The translations under genes were made by a program, and so were the position numbers. From Hyphomicrobiaceae bacterium UBA7697 (lineage in GTDB: Bacteria > Pseudomonadota > Alphaproteobacteria > Rhizobiales > Methyloligellaceae), in contig DLGJ01000005.1 in the NCBI GenBank assembly GCA_002482645.1, forward strand, positions 22,730 through 86,729: a stretch of DNA of 64,000 bases. The letters are read 5' to 3'. Positions within the stretch are counted from its first letter, which is position 1, and each line of letters opens with the position of its first letter. Shown here piece after piece: positions 32,722 through 41,595 of the stretch. The notes below the pieces were generated by a model that ran no database searches, was not told the DNA's origin, and saw nothing but the letters and a program-made list of their open reading frames with translations.

Positions 32722-33471
32722 TTAGAGAACTGCGGCGGCGGCGAGGAGGATCAGGACCTCGCCGGTCTGTTCCGCGGTGCCGAGCACATCGCCGGTCTGC
32801 CCGCCGATCTTTCCGATGGCCATGCGGGCCAGAAGGGTCAACGCCAATGCCATCAGCAGCGCCGACAGGAGCGTGACGCCGAGGCCGAGACAGAGTAGCG
32901 CCACCACCAGCCCGATGGCCGCCGCTTTGGCCGCGGCCGCTTCGGTCGGTTTGCCCGCGCCCGCCGACAATCCGTCGTCGCGCGCGCGCGGAACCAGGCG
33001 CATGAACAGCGGAAGCGCCCCCCGTGCGCCCGCATGCGCGCCGATCAGCGCCAGCGCTGGAAGTACCGCACCGGCTGACGCCAGGCTCGCCAGAGCGCCG
33101 ATGCGCAGCAGGAAGGTCACGATCAGGGCGACCACGCCATAGGTTCCGGTCCGGCTGTCGCGCATGATCTCGACGGCCCGCTCGGCGCTGCGTGCGCCGC
33201 CGAATCCGTCCGCCGTGTCGGCCAGCCCGTCCTCATGCAGACATCCCGTTGCCAGCGCGGTCGCGGCAACCGCAAGCGTGGCGGACACGAAAGCCGGCAG
33301 GTCCAAGATCGCACAACCGGTGAAGACCGCGCCGCCGATCAGCCCGACGACGGCCCCCGCCACCGGAAATGTCCAAGCCGCGTCGGTCAGCCGCGCGCCG
33401 GCCGGTGCTGAGACAGGGAGCCGCGTGCAAAAGGCTAGGCCCGCCCTGAGGTCCGTGGTAATGCCGCCCAT
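32722..33471 (-). CDS. cobS: Adenosylcobinamide-GDP ribazoletransferase (CobS/CobV)
   Basis: This integral membrane enzyme joins adenosylcobinamide-GDP to alpha-ribazole (phosphate) in the last step of cobalamin assembly. The 249-residue product has multiple hydrophobic helices and the family motif GCLHEDGLADTADGFGG near residue 75, followed by EIMRDSRTGTYGVVAL. The ATG at 33469-33471 is chosen; the longer frame to 33705 overlaps cobT on the other strand. It is divergent from cobT with a 50-base gap. Confidence 0.95.
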   Translation of the reverse strand: MGGITTDLRAGLAFCTRLPVSAPAGARLTDAAWTFPVAGAVVGLIGGAVFTGCAILDLPAFVSATLAVAATALATGCLHEDGLADTADGFGGARSAERAVEIMRDSRTGTYGVVALIVTFLLRIGALASLASAGAVLPALALIGAHAGARGALPLFMRLVPRARDDGLSAGAGKPTEAAAAKAAAIGLVVALLCLGLGVTLLSALLMALALTLLARMAIGKIGGQTGDVLGTAEQTGEVLILLAAAAVL

Positions 33472-33521
33472 GCAGTCGAAATCCTTGTCTCTCCGTATGC
33501 CGTTCCCGAACCTACGCTGAA

Positions 33522-34541
33522 ATGTCTCGGTTTTCTTCCTTCGATGAGCTGCGCGCCGCCTGTCTGGAGTTGCCGGCGCCGGATACGGCCGCCGCCGGGG
33601 CGGCCGCGGCGCGCGAGACGCAGCTGACCAAGCCGCCGGGCTCCCTCGGCCGGCTCGAGGACCTCGTGGCCTGGCTTGCCGCCTGGCAGGGGCGTAACCC
33701 TCCATCCCTCGACAGGTGCGAGATTCTCATCTTCGCCGGCAACCACGGCGTCGCCGCACAAGGAGTTTCCGCCTATCCGCCCGAGGTGACGGCGCAGATG
33801 GTGGCGAATTTCGAGGCCGGTGGGGCCGCCATCAACCAGCTCGCCCGGACGGGTGGCGCCACGCTTCGCGTGACGCCGTTGGAATTGAACCGGCCCACGG
33901 CCGATTTCACGTCGGCGCCGGCCATGAGCGAGCCCGAATTCATCGGCGCGGTGAGCACCGGCTACGCCCAGGTTCCGGACGATGCCGATCTGATCGTTCT
34001 TGGCGAGATGGGTATCGGCAATACGACGGCCGCGGCCGCGATTTCCGGTGCGTTGTTCGGCGGTGGCGCCCGTTTCGCCAGCACGGGAACGGGCGTTGGC
34101 CGGGACGGGTTCGGCCGCAAGCGGGCGGTGATTCAGCAGGCGCTGCTCTACCATTCCGACATTCTCGGCGATCCCTTACGGGCCGCTGCCGCTGTCGGCG
34201 GCCGGGAACTCGCCGCCATGATGGGCGCGTGCCTGGCGGCCCGCCACAAGCGGATACCGGTCCTGATCGACGGTATGGTGTGCTCGTCCGCGGTCGCGCC
34301 GCTGAAGGCGTTGCGGGCGGACGCGCTGGATCATGCGCGCGTCGGCCACCAATCGGCTGATGCCGGTCACGGGGTCCTGTTGCAGGAACTCGGAATGACG
34401 CCGCTGCTCGATCTCGGCATGCGGCTCGGAGAAGGCTCCGGCGCGGCCGTGGCGCTGCTCGTCTTGCGCGCAGCGCTCGCCTGCCACACCGGCATGGCGA
34501 CGTTCGAGGAAGCGCAAGTCTCCGGGAAGTCGGCGTCCTAA
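33522..34541 (+). CDS. cobT: Nicotinate-nucleotide-dimethylbenzimidazole phosphoribosyltransferase (CobT/CobU)
   Basis: The enzyme makes alpha-ribazole phosphate from 5,6-dimethylbenzimidazole and nicotinate mononucleotide. The 339-residue protein shows TKPPGSLGRLEDL near residue 40, IFAGNHGVAAQGVSAYP near 70, and GEMGIGNTTAAAAI near 160, and the catalytic glutamate region near the C-terminus (RLGEGSGAAVAL). The stop codon overlaps the stop of the convergent cobB (CTAA shared by both strands). Divergent from cobS. Confidence 0.96.
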   Translation: MSRFSSFDELRAACLELPAPDTAAAGAAAARETQLTKPPGSLGRLEDLVAWLAAWQGRNPPSLDRCEILIFAGNHGVAAQGVSAYPPEVTAQMVANFEAGGAAINQLARTGGATLRVTPLELNRPTADFTSAPAMSEPEFIGAVSTGYAQVPDDADLIVLGEMGIGNTTAAAAISGALFGGGARFASTGTGVGRDGFGRKRAVIQQALLYHSDILGDPLRAAAAVGGRELAAMMGACLAARHKRIPVLIDGMVCSSAVAPLKALRADALDHARVGHQSADAGHGVLLQELGMTPLLDLGMRLGEGSGAAVALLVLRAALACHTGMATFEEAQVSGKSAS

Positions 34542-35854
34542 GCGCCAGCGATGGCGTGGAAGAAGGTGCCGGTCACGTTGCCGCGCCGTCCGCCCGTACG
34601 GCCGATGCCGTTTCCCTCGCCGTCCGTCAGCGCCGCGAGGGGGGCGTCGTCCCCCGGGTCGATCACGCTGGCATAGTGGAATTCGTGCCCGCGCACGCGT
34701 GCGCCCGCTTCGCCCAGCACGCAAGGCGCCAAGAGCGCGGCCTCGCGATAGCCGAGGTGAAGTTTACGGTTCGCGAAACTGGTGCTGTGGCTCAACAGCC
34801 CCGCCATGGCCTGGCGCGTTCCGTCCGCGTCGATGAGCCCTTTCCCCAGCACCATGTAGCCGCCGCACTCGCCATGGACAGGCCGCGTCGCGGCGAATTC
34901 CGCCAGCTTCGACTTGAAGTTCGACGCCGCTGCAAGCCGGCCCGCATGGAGTTCGGGGTAGCCGCCCGGCAGCCAGCAGGCATCGCACGCCGCATCCGGC
35001 CCTTCGTCGGCGAGGGGGGAGAAGGGCACGAGCTCGGCGCCTTGCGCCCGCCACCCCCGCCCGAGATGCGGATAGAGAAAGGTGAAGGCCGCGTCCCGGG
35101 CGACGGCGATGCGCATGCCGGGAGGCGGCAGGAAGAGTCCCGTGGCCTGGCTTTCGGCAATCCGTGGGGCCCGCGCCAGTCCCACGATCGCATCGAGGTC
35201 CAAATGCTCTTCGGCGAGCGCGGCGAGTGCGGCGAAGCGCGCTTCGATGTCCTCGTGCTCGCCGGCCTGGATGAGACCGAGATGGCGTTCGGGCAGTGCG
35301 ATGGCCTTGTCGCGCGGAAGCATGCCGAGAATGGGGATTTCGAGTGCGCCGATGGCGCGCGACACAAGCCGCGCGTGCCGCTCGCCCGCCACGCTATTGA
35401 GGATCACGCCCGCGATCCGCACCGCTGGATCGTGGGTTGCGAAGCCCCGCAGCAGCGCTGCCGCCGATTGTGCTTGCGCCGACACGTCGATGACGAAGAT
35501 CACGGGCAGCCCGAACCGCGCGGCGAGATCGGCCGTGGCACCGGTTCGGCCCGCCGCACCGGAGACACCGTCGAAAAGACCCATGACACCTTCGACGACG
35601 ACGAGATCGGCACCAACCGATGCGGTAGCCATGAGGTTGTCGAGCAAGCCGGGCGGCATCGACCAGCTATCGAGGTTGACGCTTTCCTCGCCCGTCGCGC
35701 GCGCATGAAAGGCGGGGTCGATATAGTCGGGACCCGACTTCGCCGCGTGAATACGAAGACCCCGGCGTCTCAAGGCGGACAGCAGGGCGAGCGTCACCGT
35801 GGTCTTGCCGGCGCCCGACTTATGCGCCGCGACGATGAGACCGGGCGCGGTCAT
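34538..35854 (-). CDS. cobB: Cobyrinate (hydrogenobyrinate) a,c-diamide synthase
   Basis: CobB amidates the a and c carboxylates of the corrin ring using glutamine and ATP; in the aerobic route this precedes cobalt insertion by CobN. The 438-residue protein has the dethiobiotin-synthetase-like P-loop AAHKSGAGKTT near the N-terminus and AKSGPDYIDPAFH. The C-terminal class I glutaminase domain has VHGECGGYMVLG, whose Cys is the nucleophile, and RGHEFHYA. The start at 35852-35854 faces cbiD across 50 bases. Confidence 0.95.
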   Translation of the reverse strand: MTAPGLIVAAHKSGAGKTTVTLALLSALRRRGLRIHAAKSGPDYIDPAFHARATGEESVNLDSWSMPPGLLDNLMATASVGADLVVVEGVMGLFDGVSGAAGRTGATADLAARFGLPVIFVIDVSAQAQSAAALLRGFATHDPAVRIAGVILNSVAGERHARLVSRAIGALEIPILGMLPRDKAIALPERHLGLIQAGEHEDIEARFAALAALAEEHLDLDAIVGLARAPRIAESQATGLFLPPPGMRIAVARDAAFTFLYPHLGRGWRAQGAELVPFSPLADEGPDAACDACWLPGGYPELHAGRLAAASNFKSKLAEFAATRPVHGECGGYMVLGKGLIDADGTRQAMAGLLSHSTSFANRKLHLGYREAALLAPCVLGEAGARVRGHEFHYASVIDPGDDAPLAALTDGEGNGIGRTGGRRGNVTGTFFHAIAGA

Positions 35855-35904
35855 TGCGCGCGGGTCCCGTGACGGCGCATCGTTTGCGTTCTATAGCGGT
35901 CCTT

Positions 35905-37011
35905 ATGGACGAGAAGAACGGTCAACTCCGCAAGGGATGGACGACGGGCGCATGCGCCACGGCCGCCGCGAAAGCCGCCTATACGGCGCTGCTCGGCGGC
36001 GCGTTCCCGGATCCCGTGGAGGTGACGCTGCCCGGCGGCCAGCGTCCCGCATTCGTGCTCGCGACGACGGCGCGGAAGGACGGCGCGGCGCGCGCGGGCG
36101 TCGTGAAGGACGCGGGCGACGACCCGGACGTGACGCACGGGGCGCTGGTTCTCGCCACGGTCCGCCGGGGCGCGCCCGGATCCGGTGTCACGTTTCGCGC
36201 GGGCGAGGGAGTTGGCACGGTTACGAGGGCCGGTCTTCCCATTCCGCCCGGCGAACCGGCCATCAATCCGGTGCCGCGGAAAATGATGCGCGAAGCCTTG
36301 GGCGAAGTCGCCGCCGTGCATGGCGTACCGTGCGACGTGGCTGTCGAAATCGGCGTCCAGAACGGCAAGGCACTTGCCGCAAAGACCTTGAACGGGCGCC
36401 TCGGCATTGTCGGCGGGCTGTCGATCCTGGGGACGACCGGGATCGTCGTGCCCTATTCCTGCGCGGCGTGGATTCACGCGATCCATCGCGGCGTGGACGT
36501 GGCCCGCGCGGCGGGGCTCACTCATGTCGCCGCGTCGACCGGTTCGACATCCGAGCGCGCCGTGCAGGCGCTCTACGGCCTGCCGGAGATGGCGCTGATC
36601 GACATGGGCGACTTTGTCGGCGGAACGCTGAAATATGTGAAGCTGCACCCGGTGCCGCGCGTCACCATCGCCGGTGGCATGGGTAAGATGACCAAGCTGG
36701 CGCAAGGGCTGTTGGACCTGCACTCCAAGCGCGGCTCCGTCGATCTCGAAGCGTTGGCGGCCCTGTCCAGGCGGGCGGGGGGATCGGCGGAACTTGCCGC
36801 GCGCATCGAAGGGGCGAATACCGCCGCCGAGGCGTTCGAGCACGCCGGGGCCGAAAACATTCCTCTGGGGGACGAGGTGGCGCGCGCAGGCCAAGAGACG
36901 GCCTTGCGGGTGGTCGCCGGCAAGCCGGTCGCGGTCGAGGTCGTCGTCTTCGACCGTCAGGGCCAGCTCGTGGGACGCGCTCCCTTCACTCACGCCGGGC
37001 CTCCCCGGTAA
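35905..37011 (+). CDS. cbiD: Cobalt-precorrin-5B C1-methyltransferase-type protein CbiD
   Basis: CbiD adds the C-1 methyl group of the corrin ring in the anaerobic route. The 368-residue protein starts MDEKNGQLRKGWTTGACATAAAKAA, with the family hallmark GWTTGACATAAAKAA, and contains GEPAINPVPRKMM and the GTTGIVVPYSCAAW segment. The upstream in-frame start at 35854 was rejected because it overlaps cobB and adds no homology. In this locus, which otherwise uses CobG and CobN, it probably substitutes for CobF. Its 3' end overlaps cobM by 22 bases tail to tail. Confidence 0.95.
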   Translation: MDEKNGQLRKGWTTGACATAAAKAAYTALLGGAFPDPVEVTLPGGQRPAFVLATTARKDGAARAGVVKDAGDDPDVTHGALVLATVRRGAPGSGVTFRAGEGVGTVTRAGLPIPPGEPAINPVPRKMMREALGEVAAVHGVPCDVAVEIGVQNGKALAAKTLNGRLGIVGGLSILGTTGIVVPYSCAAWIHAIHRGVDVARAAGLTHVAASTGSTSERAVQALYGLPEMALIDMGDFVGGTLKYVKLHPVPRVTIAGGMGKMTKLAQGLLDLHSKRGSVDLEALAALSRRAGGSAELAARIEGANTAAEAFEHAGAENIPLGDEVARAGQETALRVVAGKPVAVEVVVFDRQGQLVGRAPFTHAGPPR

Positions 37012-37751
37012 CGGCGGCGGTAGTCCGCGTCGTAAAGTGCGCTTTCCCGGAAATCTTCGCTGGCGAGAGCGCGGCCGACCAGAATCGTCGCGGTTCGTTC
37101 GATCGGGTCTGCTTCGAGCAAGCCGCAAATCGTCGCGAGCGAGCCGCGCACGATCCGTTGTTGCGGCTGCGTCGCGTTGGCGACGACGGCCACGGGACAC
37201 GCCGCGCCATAGAACGGCAGCAAGCTCTCCACGACGCTGGGAAGCGCATGGATCGCGAGATGAATGGCAAGCGTCGCGCCGGTCGCCGCGAAGGCCTCGA
37301 GGGTTTCGCCTTCGGGCATGCGCGAGGCGCGGCCCGAGACGCGCGTCAGCACGACGCTTTGCGCCACCTCCGGCACGGTGAGTTCGCGCCCCAATACGGC
37401 CGCCGCCGCGGCGAAGGCTGGAACGCCCGGCGTCAACGTGTAGGGGATGCCGCGTGCGTCGAGACGGCGCATCTGCTCGGCGACGGCGCTGAAGACCGCG
37501 AGGTCTCCGGAATGCAGCCGGGCGACATCGAGCCCTTGCGCGTGGGCCGCCACATACTCCGCCTCGATCTCGTCGAGCGCGAGCGGCGCGGTGTTCACGA
37601 TCCGGGCCTCCGGCGGGCAATAGGCGAGAAGGTCCGGCGAGACGATCGATCCGGCATAGAGACACACGGGACAACGCGCGATGAGGTCGCGGCCGCGGAT
37701 TGTGATCAAGTCCGCCGCACCCGGTCCCGCGCCTATGAAATGGACGGTCAC
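36990..37751 (-). CDS. cobM: Precorrin-4 C11-methyltransferase
   Basis: CobM methylates C-11 of precorrin-4 with SAM. The 253-residue tetrapyrrole methylase shows VHFIGAGPGAADLITIRG at the N-terminus, the second conserved motif ARLHSGDLAVFSA, and TPGVPAFAAAAAVLG. The start is GTG at 37749-37751, overlapping the cobE stop as GTGA, so the two are translationally coupled. Its 3' end overlaps cbiD on the opposite strand. Confidence 0.95.
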   Translation of the reverse strand: MTVHFIGAGPGAADLITIRGRDLIARCPVCLYAGSIVSPDLLAYCPPEARIVNTAPLALDEIEAEYVAAHAQGLDVARLHSGDLAVFSAVAEQMRRLDARGIPYTLTPGVPAFAAAAAVLGRELTVPEVAQSVVLTRVSGRASRMPEGETLEAFAATGATLAIHLAIHALPSVVESLLPFYGAACPVAVVANATQPQQRIVRGSLATICGLLEADPIERTATILVGRALASEDFRESALYDADYRRRYRGGPA

Positions 37752-38134
37752 GGTTCCCGTGCGGTGCTTGCAAGCGCGCAGGTCACAGGTCCGAGGACGA
37801 TGCGCGGCGCAAGCAGCGCGGCGTCGGGACCGGCCGCGGCAAGGGCGGCGCCCTCGGCGACGGACGGCACGCCGAACATCTCGTTGACGCGCGGCGAGAA
37901 CGACTTGGTGCGCGGCCCCGCGGCCTGGAGGGCCGCCGGCTTCACGAGCGTGATTTGCAGTCCCCGCGCCGCCGCGACGTCCAAGAGGCCCTGCTCGCTG
38001 CCTTTGCCGTCCGATGTCGCCAAAGAGGTCAAGGTCTCCGGCGTCAAACCCGCCTCTTGCAGCGCCGCATCGATGGCCGCGTCGATCTCCGCGGCCGTGG
38101 CGCCTTTGCGGCAGCCGATCCCTGCAACAATCAT
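37748..38134 (-). CDS. cobE: Cobalamin biosynthesis protein CobE (CbiG C-terminal domain)
   Basis: The 128-residue protein corresponds to CobE, the stand-alone version of the CbiG C-terminal domain, with the N-terminal MIVAGIGCRKGATAAEIDAA and the later SPRVNEMFGVPSVAEGAAL. CobE is required in the aerobic pathway, but its exact role in corrin synthesis is not well defined. The ATG at 38132-38134 overlaps the cobL stop as ATGA, and its own stop overlaps cobM, so cobL-cobE-cobM form one coupled unit. Confidence 0.93.
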   Translation of the reverse strand: MIVAGIGCRKGATAAEIDAAIDAALQEAGLTPETLTSLATSDGKGSEQGLLDVAAARGLQITLVKPAALQAAGPRTKSFSPRVNEMFGVPSVAEGAALAAAGPDAALLAPRIVLGPVTCALASTAREP

Positions 38135-39378
38135 GCTTTCCCCCACGTCCATTGCGTCACCGGCATCGCCGAACGCCAACCCGTCTTGCCGCCAACAGCA
38201 TCCGCGCGCGAAATCGCGAGGCGGCTGAGGCGTCCCCCGAGCGCGGCGTGCCGCGCGATCAGTTCCGTTTCCGTCTCGAGCGTCACCGCGTTGACGACGA
38301 GGCGTCCGCCCGGTTTGAGCGCATCGATGCAAACGCCGAGTAGATCGTCCGCGCTCCCGCCGCCACCGACGAAGATGGCGTCCGGTTGCGGCAGCCCGCT
38401 CAACGCTTGCGGCGCCCGTCCTTCAATCACATCGAGATGTGGCACGCCAAAGGCGGCGGCGTTGCGCGCGGCGCGCGCGGCGCGCGCGGCGTCCGCTTCG
38501 ACTGCGATGGCGCGCAGCGAAGGATGGGCCAGCAGCCACTCGATCCCGATGGAGCCGGAACCGGCGCCCACGTCCCACAGGAGTTCGCCGTGCCGCGGGC
38601 GGAGCGACGAGAGCGTCACGGCGCGGATTTCGCGTTTGGTGATCTGCCCGTCATGTTCGAACAGGTCATCGTCGAGCCCGGGCGTATAGGCGAGAATACG
38701 CGCGTCCGGCGCGGCGGCGACCTCGATGGCGACCGTGTTCAACGCCGCGATTCCGGTAAGGCCGAACCCGTGGGCTTGAGTGCTGCGGATATGTTCGCGT
38801 TCGCCCCCTAGTGCCTCCAGCACGGTCATGTGCGAGGCCCCAAAACCGAGCGAGGTGAGCAGTTTCGCCAGCGCCGCTGGACCGCCGGCATCCGACGTCA
38901 GGGCCAAGATATGCGCACCGGGGTGTAAATGCGGCCGGATGCGGTCCAGCGCCCGTCCGTGAACCGAGACGAGCGTCGTGTCCGGCAGGGCCCAGCCCAT
39001 GCGGGCCGCCGCCAGGCTGAACGCGGACGGCGCGGGGACGACCCAGGTTTCATCGGCGGGGACATGCGCGGCGAGCGTCGCACCGACGCCATGGAAGAAA
39101 GGATCGCCCGACGCCAGAACGCAGACCCTTCGTCCGCGCATGCCGACAACCTCGCCGGGTGCGAGCGAAAACGGCGAGGGCCACGGTTTTGCCTGGCCCT
39201 TGATGAGCGGCGCGGCAAGCTGAAGATGGCGCAGTCCGCCGAACACGATCTCCGCGTTCGAGATTAGATCGCGCGCCCCGCGCCCCAGCCCATCGACGCC
39301 GTCCTCGCCGATGCCGACGATGGACAGCCACCGGCGCGATGGGGCAGTGTCCGCTGCGAACGATTCAGGATGGGCCAT
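38131..39378 (-). CDS. cobL: Precorrin-6B C5,15-methyltransferase (decarboxylating) CobL
   Basis: CobL methylates C-5 and C-15 and removes the acetate carboxyl at C-12. The 415-residue protein has both halves. The N-terminal CbiE-like methylase (about 15-210) shows WLSIVGIGEDGVDGLG and CVLASGDPFFHGVG. The C-terminal CbiT-like SAM domain (about 230-410) shows LLWDVGAGSGSIGIEWL. The only ATG that includes the CbiE motif is at 39376-39378; this start codon lies on the same CATG as the ATG of the divergent cobK. The frame reaching 39792 lies wholly inside cobK and is not credible. Confidence 0.94.
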   Translation of the reverse strand: MAHPESFAADTAPSRRWLSIVGIGEDGVDGLGRGARDLISNAEIVFGGLRHLQLAAPLIKGQAKPWPSPFSLAPGEVVGMRGRRVCVLASGDPFFHGVGATLAAHVPADETWVVPAPSAFSLAAARMGWALPDTTLVSVHGRALDRIRPHLHPGAHILALTSDAGGPAALAKLLTSLGFGASHMTVLEALGGEREHIRSTQAHGFGLTGIAALNTVAIEVAAAPDARILAYTPGLDDDLFEHDGQITKREIRAVTLSSLRPRHGELLWDVGAGSGSIGIEWLLAHPSLRAIAVEADAARAARAARNAAAFGVPHLDVIEGRAPQALSGLPQPDAIFVGGGGSADDLLGVCIDALKPGGRLVVNAVTLETETELIARHAALGGRLSRLAISRADAVGGKTGWRSAMPVTQWTWGKA

Positions 39379-40138
39379 GAAGATCCTCATTCTCGGCGGT
39401 ACGACGGAGGCCCGGGAACTCGCCGGCAAACTCGATGCGCGGGACGGCACGGAGGTCTTGCTTTCGCTGGCGGGCCGCACCGCGCATCCGCGCGAGCAGG
39501 GCGTGCCGACGCGGATCGGCGGGTTTGGCGGTGCAGGCGGTCTCGCCAGTTTCGTGCGCGACGAAAACATCCGTCTGCTGGTCGATGCCACGCACCCATA
39601 CGCGGACAAGATCTCGGCGAACGCGCATCGCGCGGCGGAAGAGACAGGCGTGCTTTTCCTCTCCTTGCGCCGTGCGCCGTGGGAAAAACGGCCGGGCGAC
39701 ACCTGGATCGAGGCCGATACGGCCGCTGACGCCGTCGAGGCGCTGGGCGAGAGGCCGGCCCGTGTCTTTCTCGCGCTCGGCCGCAAGGACATCGCGCCGT
39801 TTGAGGCCGCGCCGCAGCATGCCTATCTGGTCCGCAGCGTCGATCCCATCGACCCGCCGCTCGCCGTTCCCAATGCGATCTACGTGACCGCGCGCGGGCC
39901 CTTCAGCGAGGCGGACGACCGCGCGCTGCTGGAGCGGCACCGCATCGGCGTCGTCGTGTCCAAGAACAGCGGCGGCAGCGCCAGCTACGGCAAGATTGCC
40001 GCCGCCCGCGCGCTCGGCCTTCCCGTCATCGTGGTGCGGCGTCCGGCTCTTCCCGATGTTCCGTCCGCCGCGACGGTCGCAGAGGCCGTGGCGTGGTGCG
40101 ATCATGCGTTCACCGGGGAGGCCATGCGCGGCGTATAG
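39377..40138 (+). CDS. cobK: Precorrin-6A reductase CobK
   Basis: CobK reduces precorrin-6A to precorrin-6B with NADPH. The 253-residue protein begins MKILILGGTTEARELAGKL, with the family motif GGTTEARELA. It includes LLVDATHPYADKISANA and the C-terminal VSKNSGGSASYGKIAAARALGLPVIVVRRP. The ATG at 39377-39379 has AGGA six bases upstream, inside the N-terminal codons of cobL on the other strand. Its 3' end overlaps cobJ by 37 bases. Confidence 0.96.
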   Translation: MKILILGGTTEARELAGKLDARDGTEVLLSLAGRTAHPREQGVPTRIGGFGGAGGLASFVRDENIRLLVDATHPYADKISANAHRAAEETGVLFLSLRRAPWEKRPGDTWIEADTAADAVEALGERPARVFLALGRKDIAPFEAAPQHAYLVRSVDPIDPPLAVPNAIYVTARGPFSEADDRALLERHRIGVVVSKNSGGSASYGKIAAARALGLPVIVVRRPALPDVPSAATVAEAVAWCDHAFTGEAMRGV

Positions 40139-40866
40139 ACAAGCGGCGCGCGGCCGTCACGCGCGATCACCCGGGTCTCCGGAGACCCGACGATGATGAG
40201 CGTCGCCATGTCGGCTGGCGTCCCGGCGGCCTTGTCCAACGTGGTGACGGCGATGGACTCGTCGTCGCGTCCGACAGCGCGTCCGAAGATCACGGGCGTC
40301 TCCGCCGCGAGGTGGCGCTGAAGGCGGGCGAACGCCTGGCCGAGCTGCCACGGCCGCGCCTTCGAAATCGGATTGTAGAAGGCGATGACGAAGCCGCCCG
40401 CCGCCGCCGCGTCGAGCCGCCGCTCGATCAGGTCCCAGGGCTTCAGATTGTCCGACAGGGAGATGGCGCAGAAATCGTGGCCCAGCGGGGCGCCCGCCCG
40501 CGCCGCCACGGCGAGCATGGCGGTGATGCCCGGCAGAATGCGCACGTCGAGCGCGCGCCAGGCCTCGGGGCCTTCCTCGATCTCGCCGCACACGGCCGCC
40601 GCCATGGCGAATACGCCGGGATCGCCCCCGGACACCATGGCCACATGCGCGCCCGAAGCCGCATGGGCCAAGGCGTCTTGCGCGCGCGTGCCTTCGACGC
40701 GATTTCCGGACGGATTGCATTTCTGGCCTTCGCGTGAGGGTACGCGGTCGAGATAGGGTCCGTAGCCGTAAAGGGCTTCGGCTTGCTCCAGCGCCTCGCG
40801 CGCCTCCGGAGTCAGGAAACGTGCATCGCCAGGTCCAAGGCCGACAACGGTCAAGCGCCCGCTCAT
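40102..40866 (-). CDS. cobJ: Precorrin-3B C17-methyltransferase
   Basis: CobJ methylates C-17 with ring contraction of precorrin-3B to precorrin-4. The 254-residue methylase begins MSGRLTVVGLGPGDARFLTPEA and carries VAMVSGGDPGVFAMAA and ILPGITAMLAVAARAGAPLGHDF, typical of CobJ/CbiH. It needs the hydroxylactone made by CobG, encoded upstream. The ATG at 40864-40866 overlaps the cobI stop as ATGA. The longer frame to 41070 lies within cobI. Confidence 0.95.
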   Translation of the reverse strand: MSGRLTVVGLGPGDARFLTPEAREALEQAEALYGYGPYLDRVPSREGQKCNPSGNRVEGTRAQDALAHAASGAHVAMVSGGDPGVFAMAAAVCGEIEEGPEAWRALDVRILPGITAMLAVAARAGAPLGHDFCAISLSDNLKPWDLIERRLDAAAAGGFVIAFYNPISKARPWQLGQAFARLQRHLAAETPVIFGRAVGRDDESIAVTTLDKAAGTPADMATLIIVGSPETRVIARDGRAPLVYTPRMASPVNA

Positions 40867-41585
40867 CGGCGCTCCTCCCAGCCGGGCACGAGCACGATGG
40901 CGAAATAGGGCGCGGTCATGTCCAGTTTGTCCGTGAGCTTCATCACGGCCGAGTTGGTCATGGTGCCGCGTTCCACATAGATCGCGCGGTCGAGGCATCC
41001 CGCGCGCTCGCAGGCCCGCCGGATCTTCGGCAGATGCCGGCCGATCTTCATGACCACGGCGGCGTCGCAATCCGCCAGCCGCCGTTCGAGCTCGACCTCC
41101 GGCAGCGTGCCGGGCAGAACGGTGAAGACGTCGTCGCCTTGGGTGATCGGTGCCGAGGCCGAAGACCAGCAGCCGGACATGCCCGTGACGCCGGGAATGA
41201 CCTCGGCCGGATAGCGGCGGCTTAGGCGCACATGGATGTGCATGTAAGAGCCGTAGAACAGCGGATCGCCTTCCGACAGAACGGCCACGTCGCGCCCGTC
41301 GTCCAAATACGATGCCACCGCCGCGGCCGACACATCGTAGAAGTCGGCGATGGCGTCGCGATAAGCGGCCTGCTCCTTGGGGATCTCCGTGGTGACCGGA
41401 TAGAGCAGCGGCAGCTCCTCGGCGCCGTTCAGGTGGGTTTCGACGATGGTCCGCGCCTTGCTGTCGTTCCCTTCCTTGGCGAAATAGGCGACGACGTCCG
41501 CCGCCTTCAACGCGTTGAGCGCCTTGAGCGTCACAAGTTCCGGGTCGCCGGGCCCGACGCCGACGCCAATCAAACGGCCGGTCAT
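40863..41585 (-). CDS. cobI: Precorrin-2 C20-methyltransferase
   Basis: CobI methylates precorrin-2 at C-20 using SAM. The 240-residue protein has GRLIGVGVGPGDPELVTLKA at its N-terminus, DVAVLSEGDPLFYGSYMHI and EVIPGVTGMSGCWSSA, all diagnostic of the CobI/CbiL branch of the tetrapyrrole methylases. It lies 10 bases downstream of cobH and overlaps cobJ by four. Confidence 0.96.
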   Translation of the reverse strand: MTGRLIGVGVGPGDPELVTLKALNALKAADVVAYFAKEGNDSKARTIVETHLNGAEELPLLYPVTTEIPKEQAAYRDAIADFYDVSAAAVASYLDDGRDVAVLSEGDPLFYGSYMHIHVRLSRRYPAEVIPGVTGMSGCWSSASAPITQGDDVFTVLPGTLPEVELERRLADCDAAVVMKIGRHLPKIRRACERAGCLDRAIYVERGTMTNSAVMKLTDKLDMTAPYFAIVLVPGWEERR

Positions 41586-41595
41586 GATCTCGTCC

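Noticed and set aside
33472..33521. Possible third cobalamin riboswitch between cobS and cobT
   Set aside because: The gap is only 50 bases and contains no B12 box.
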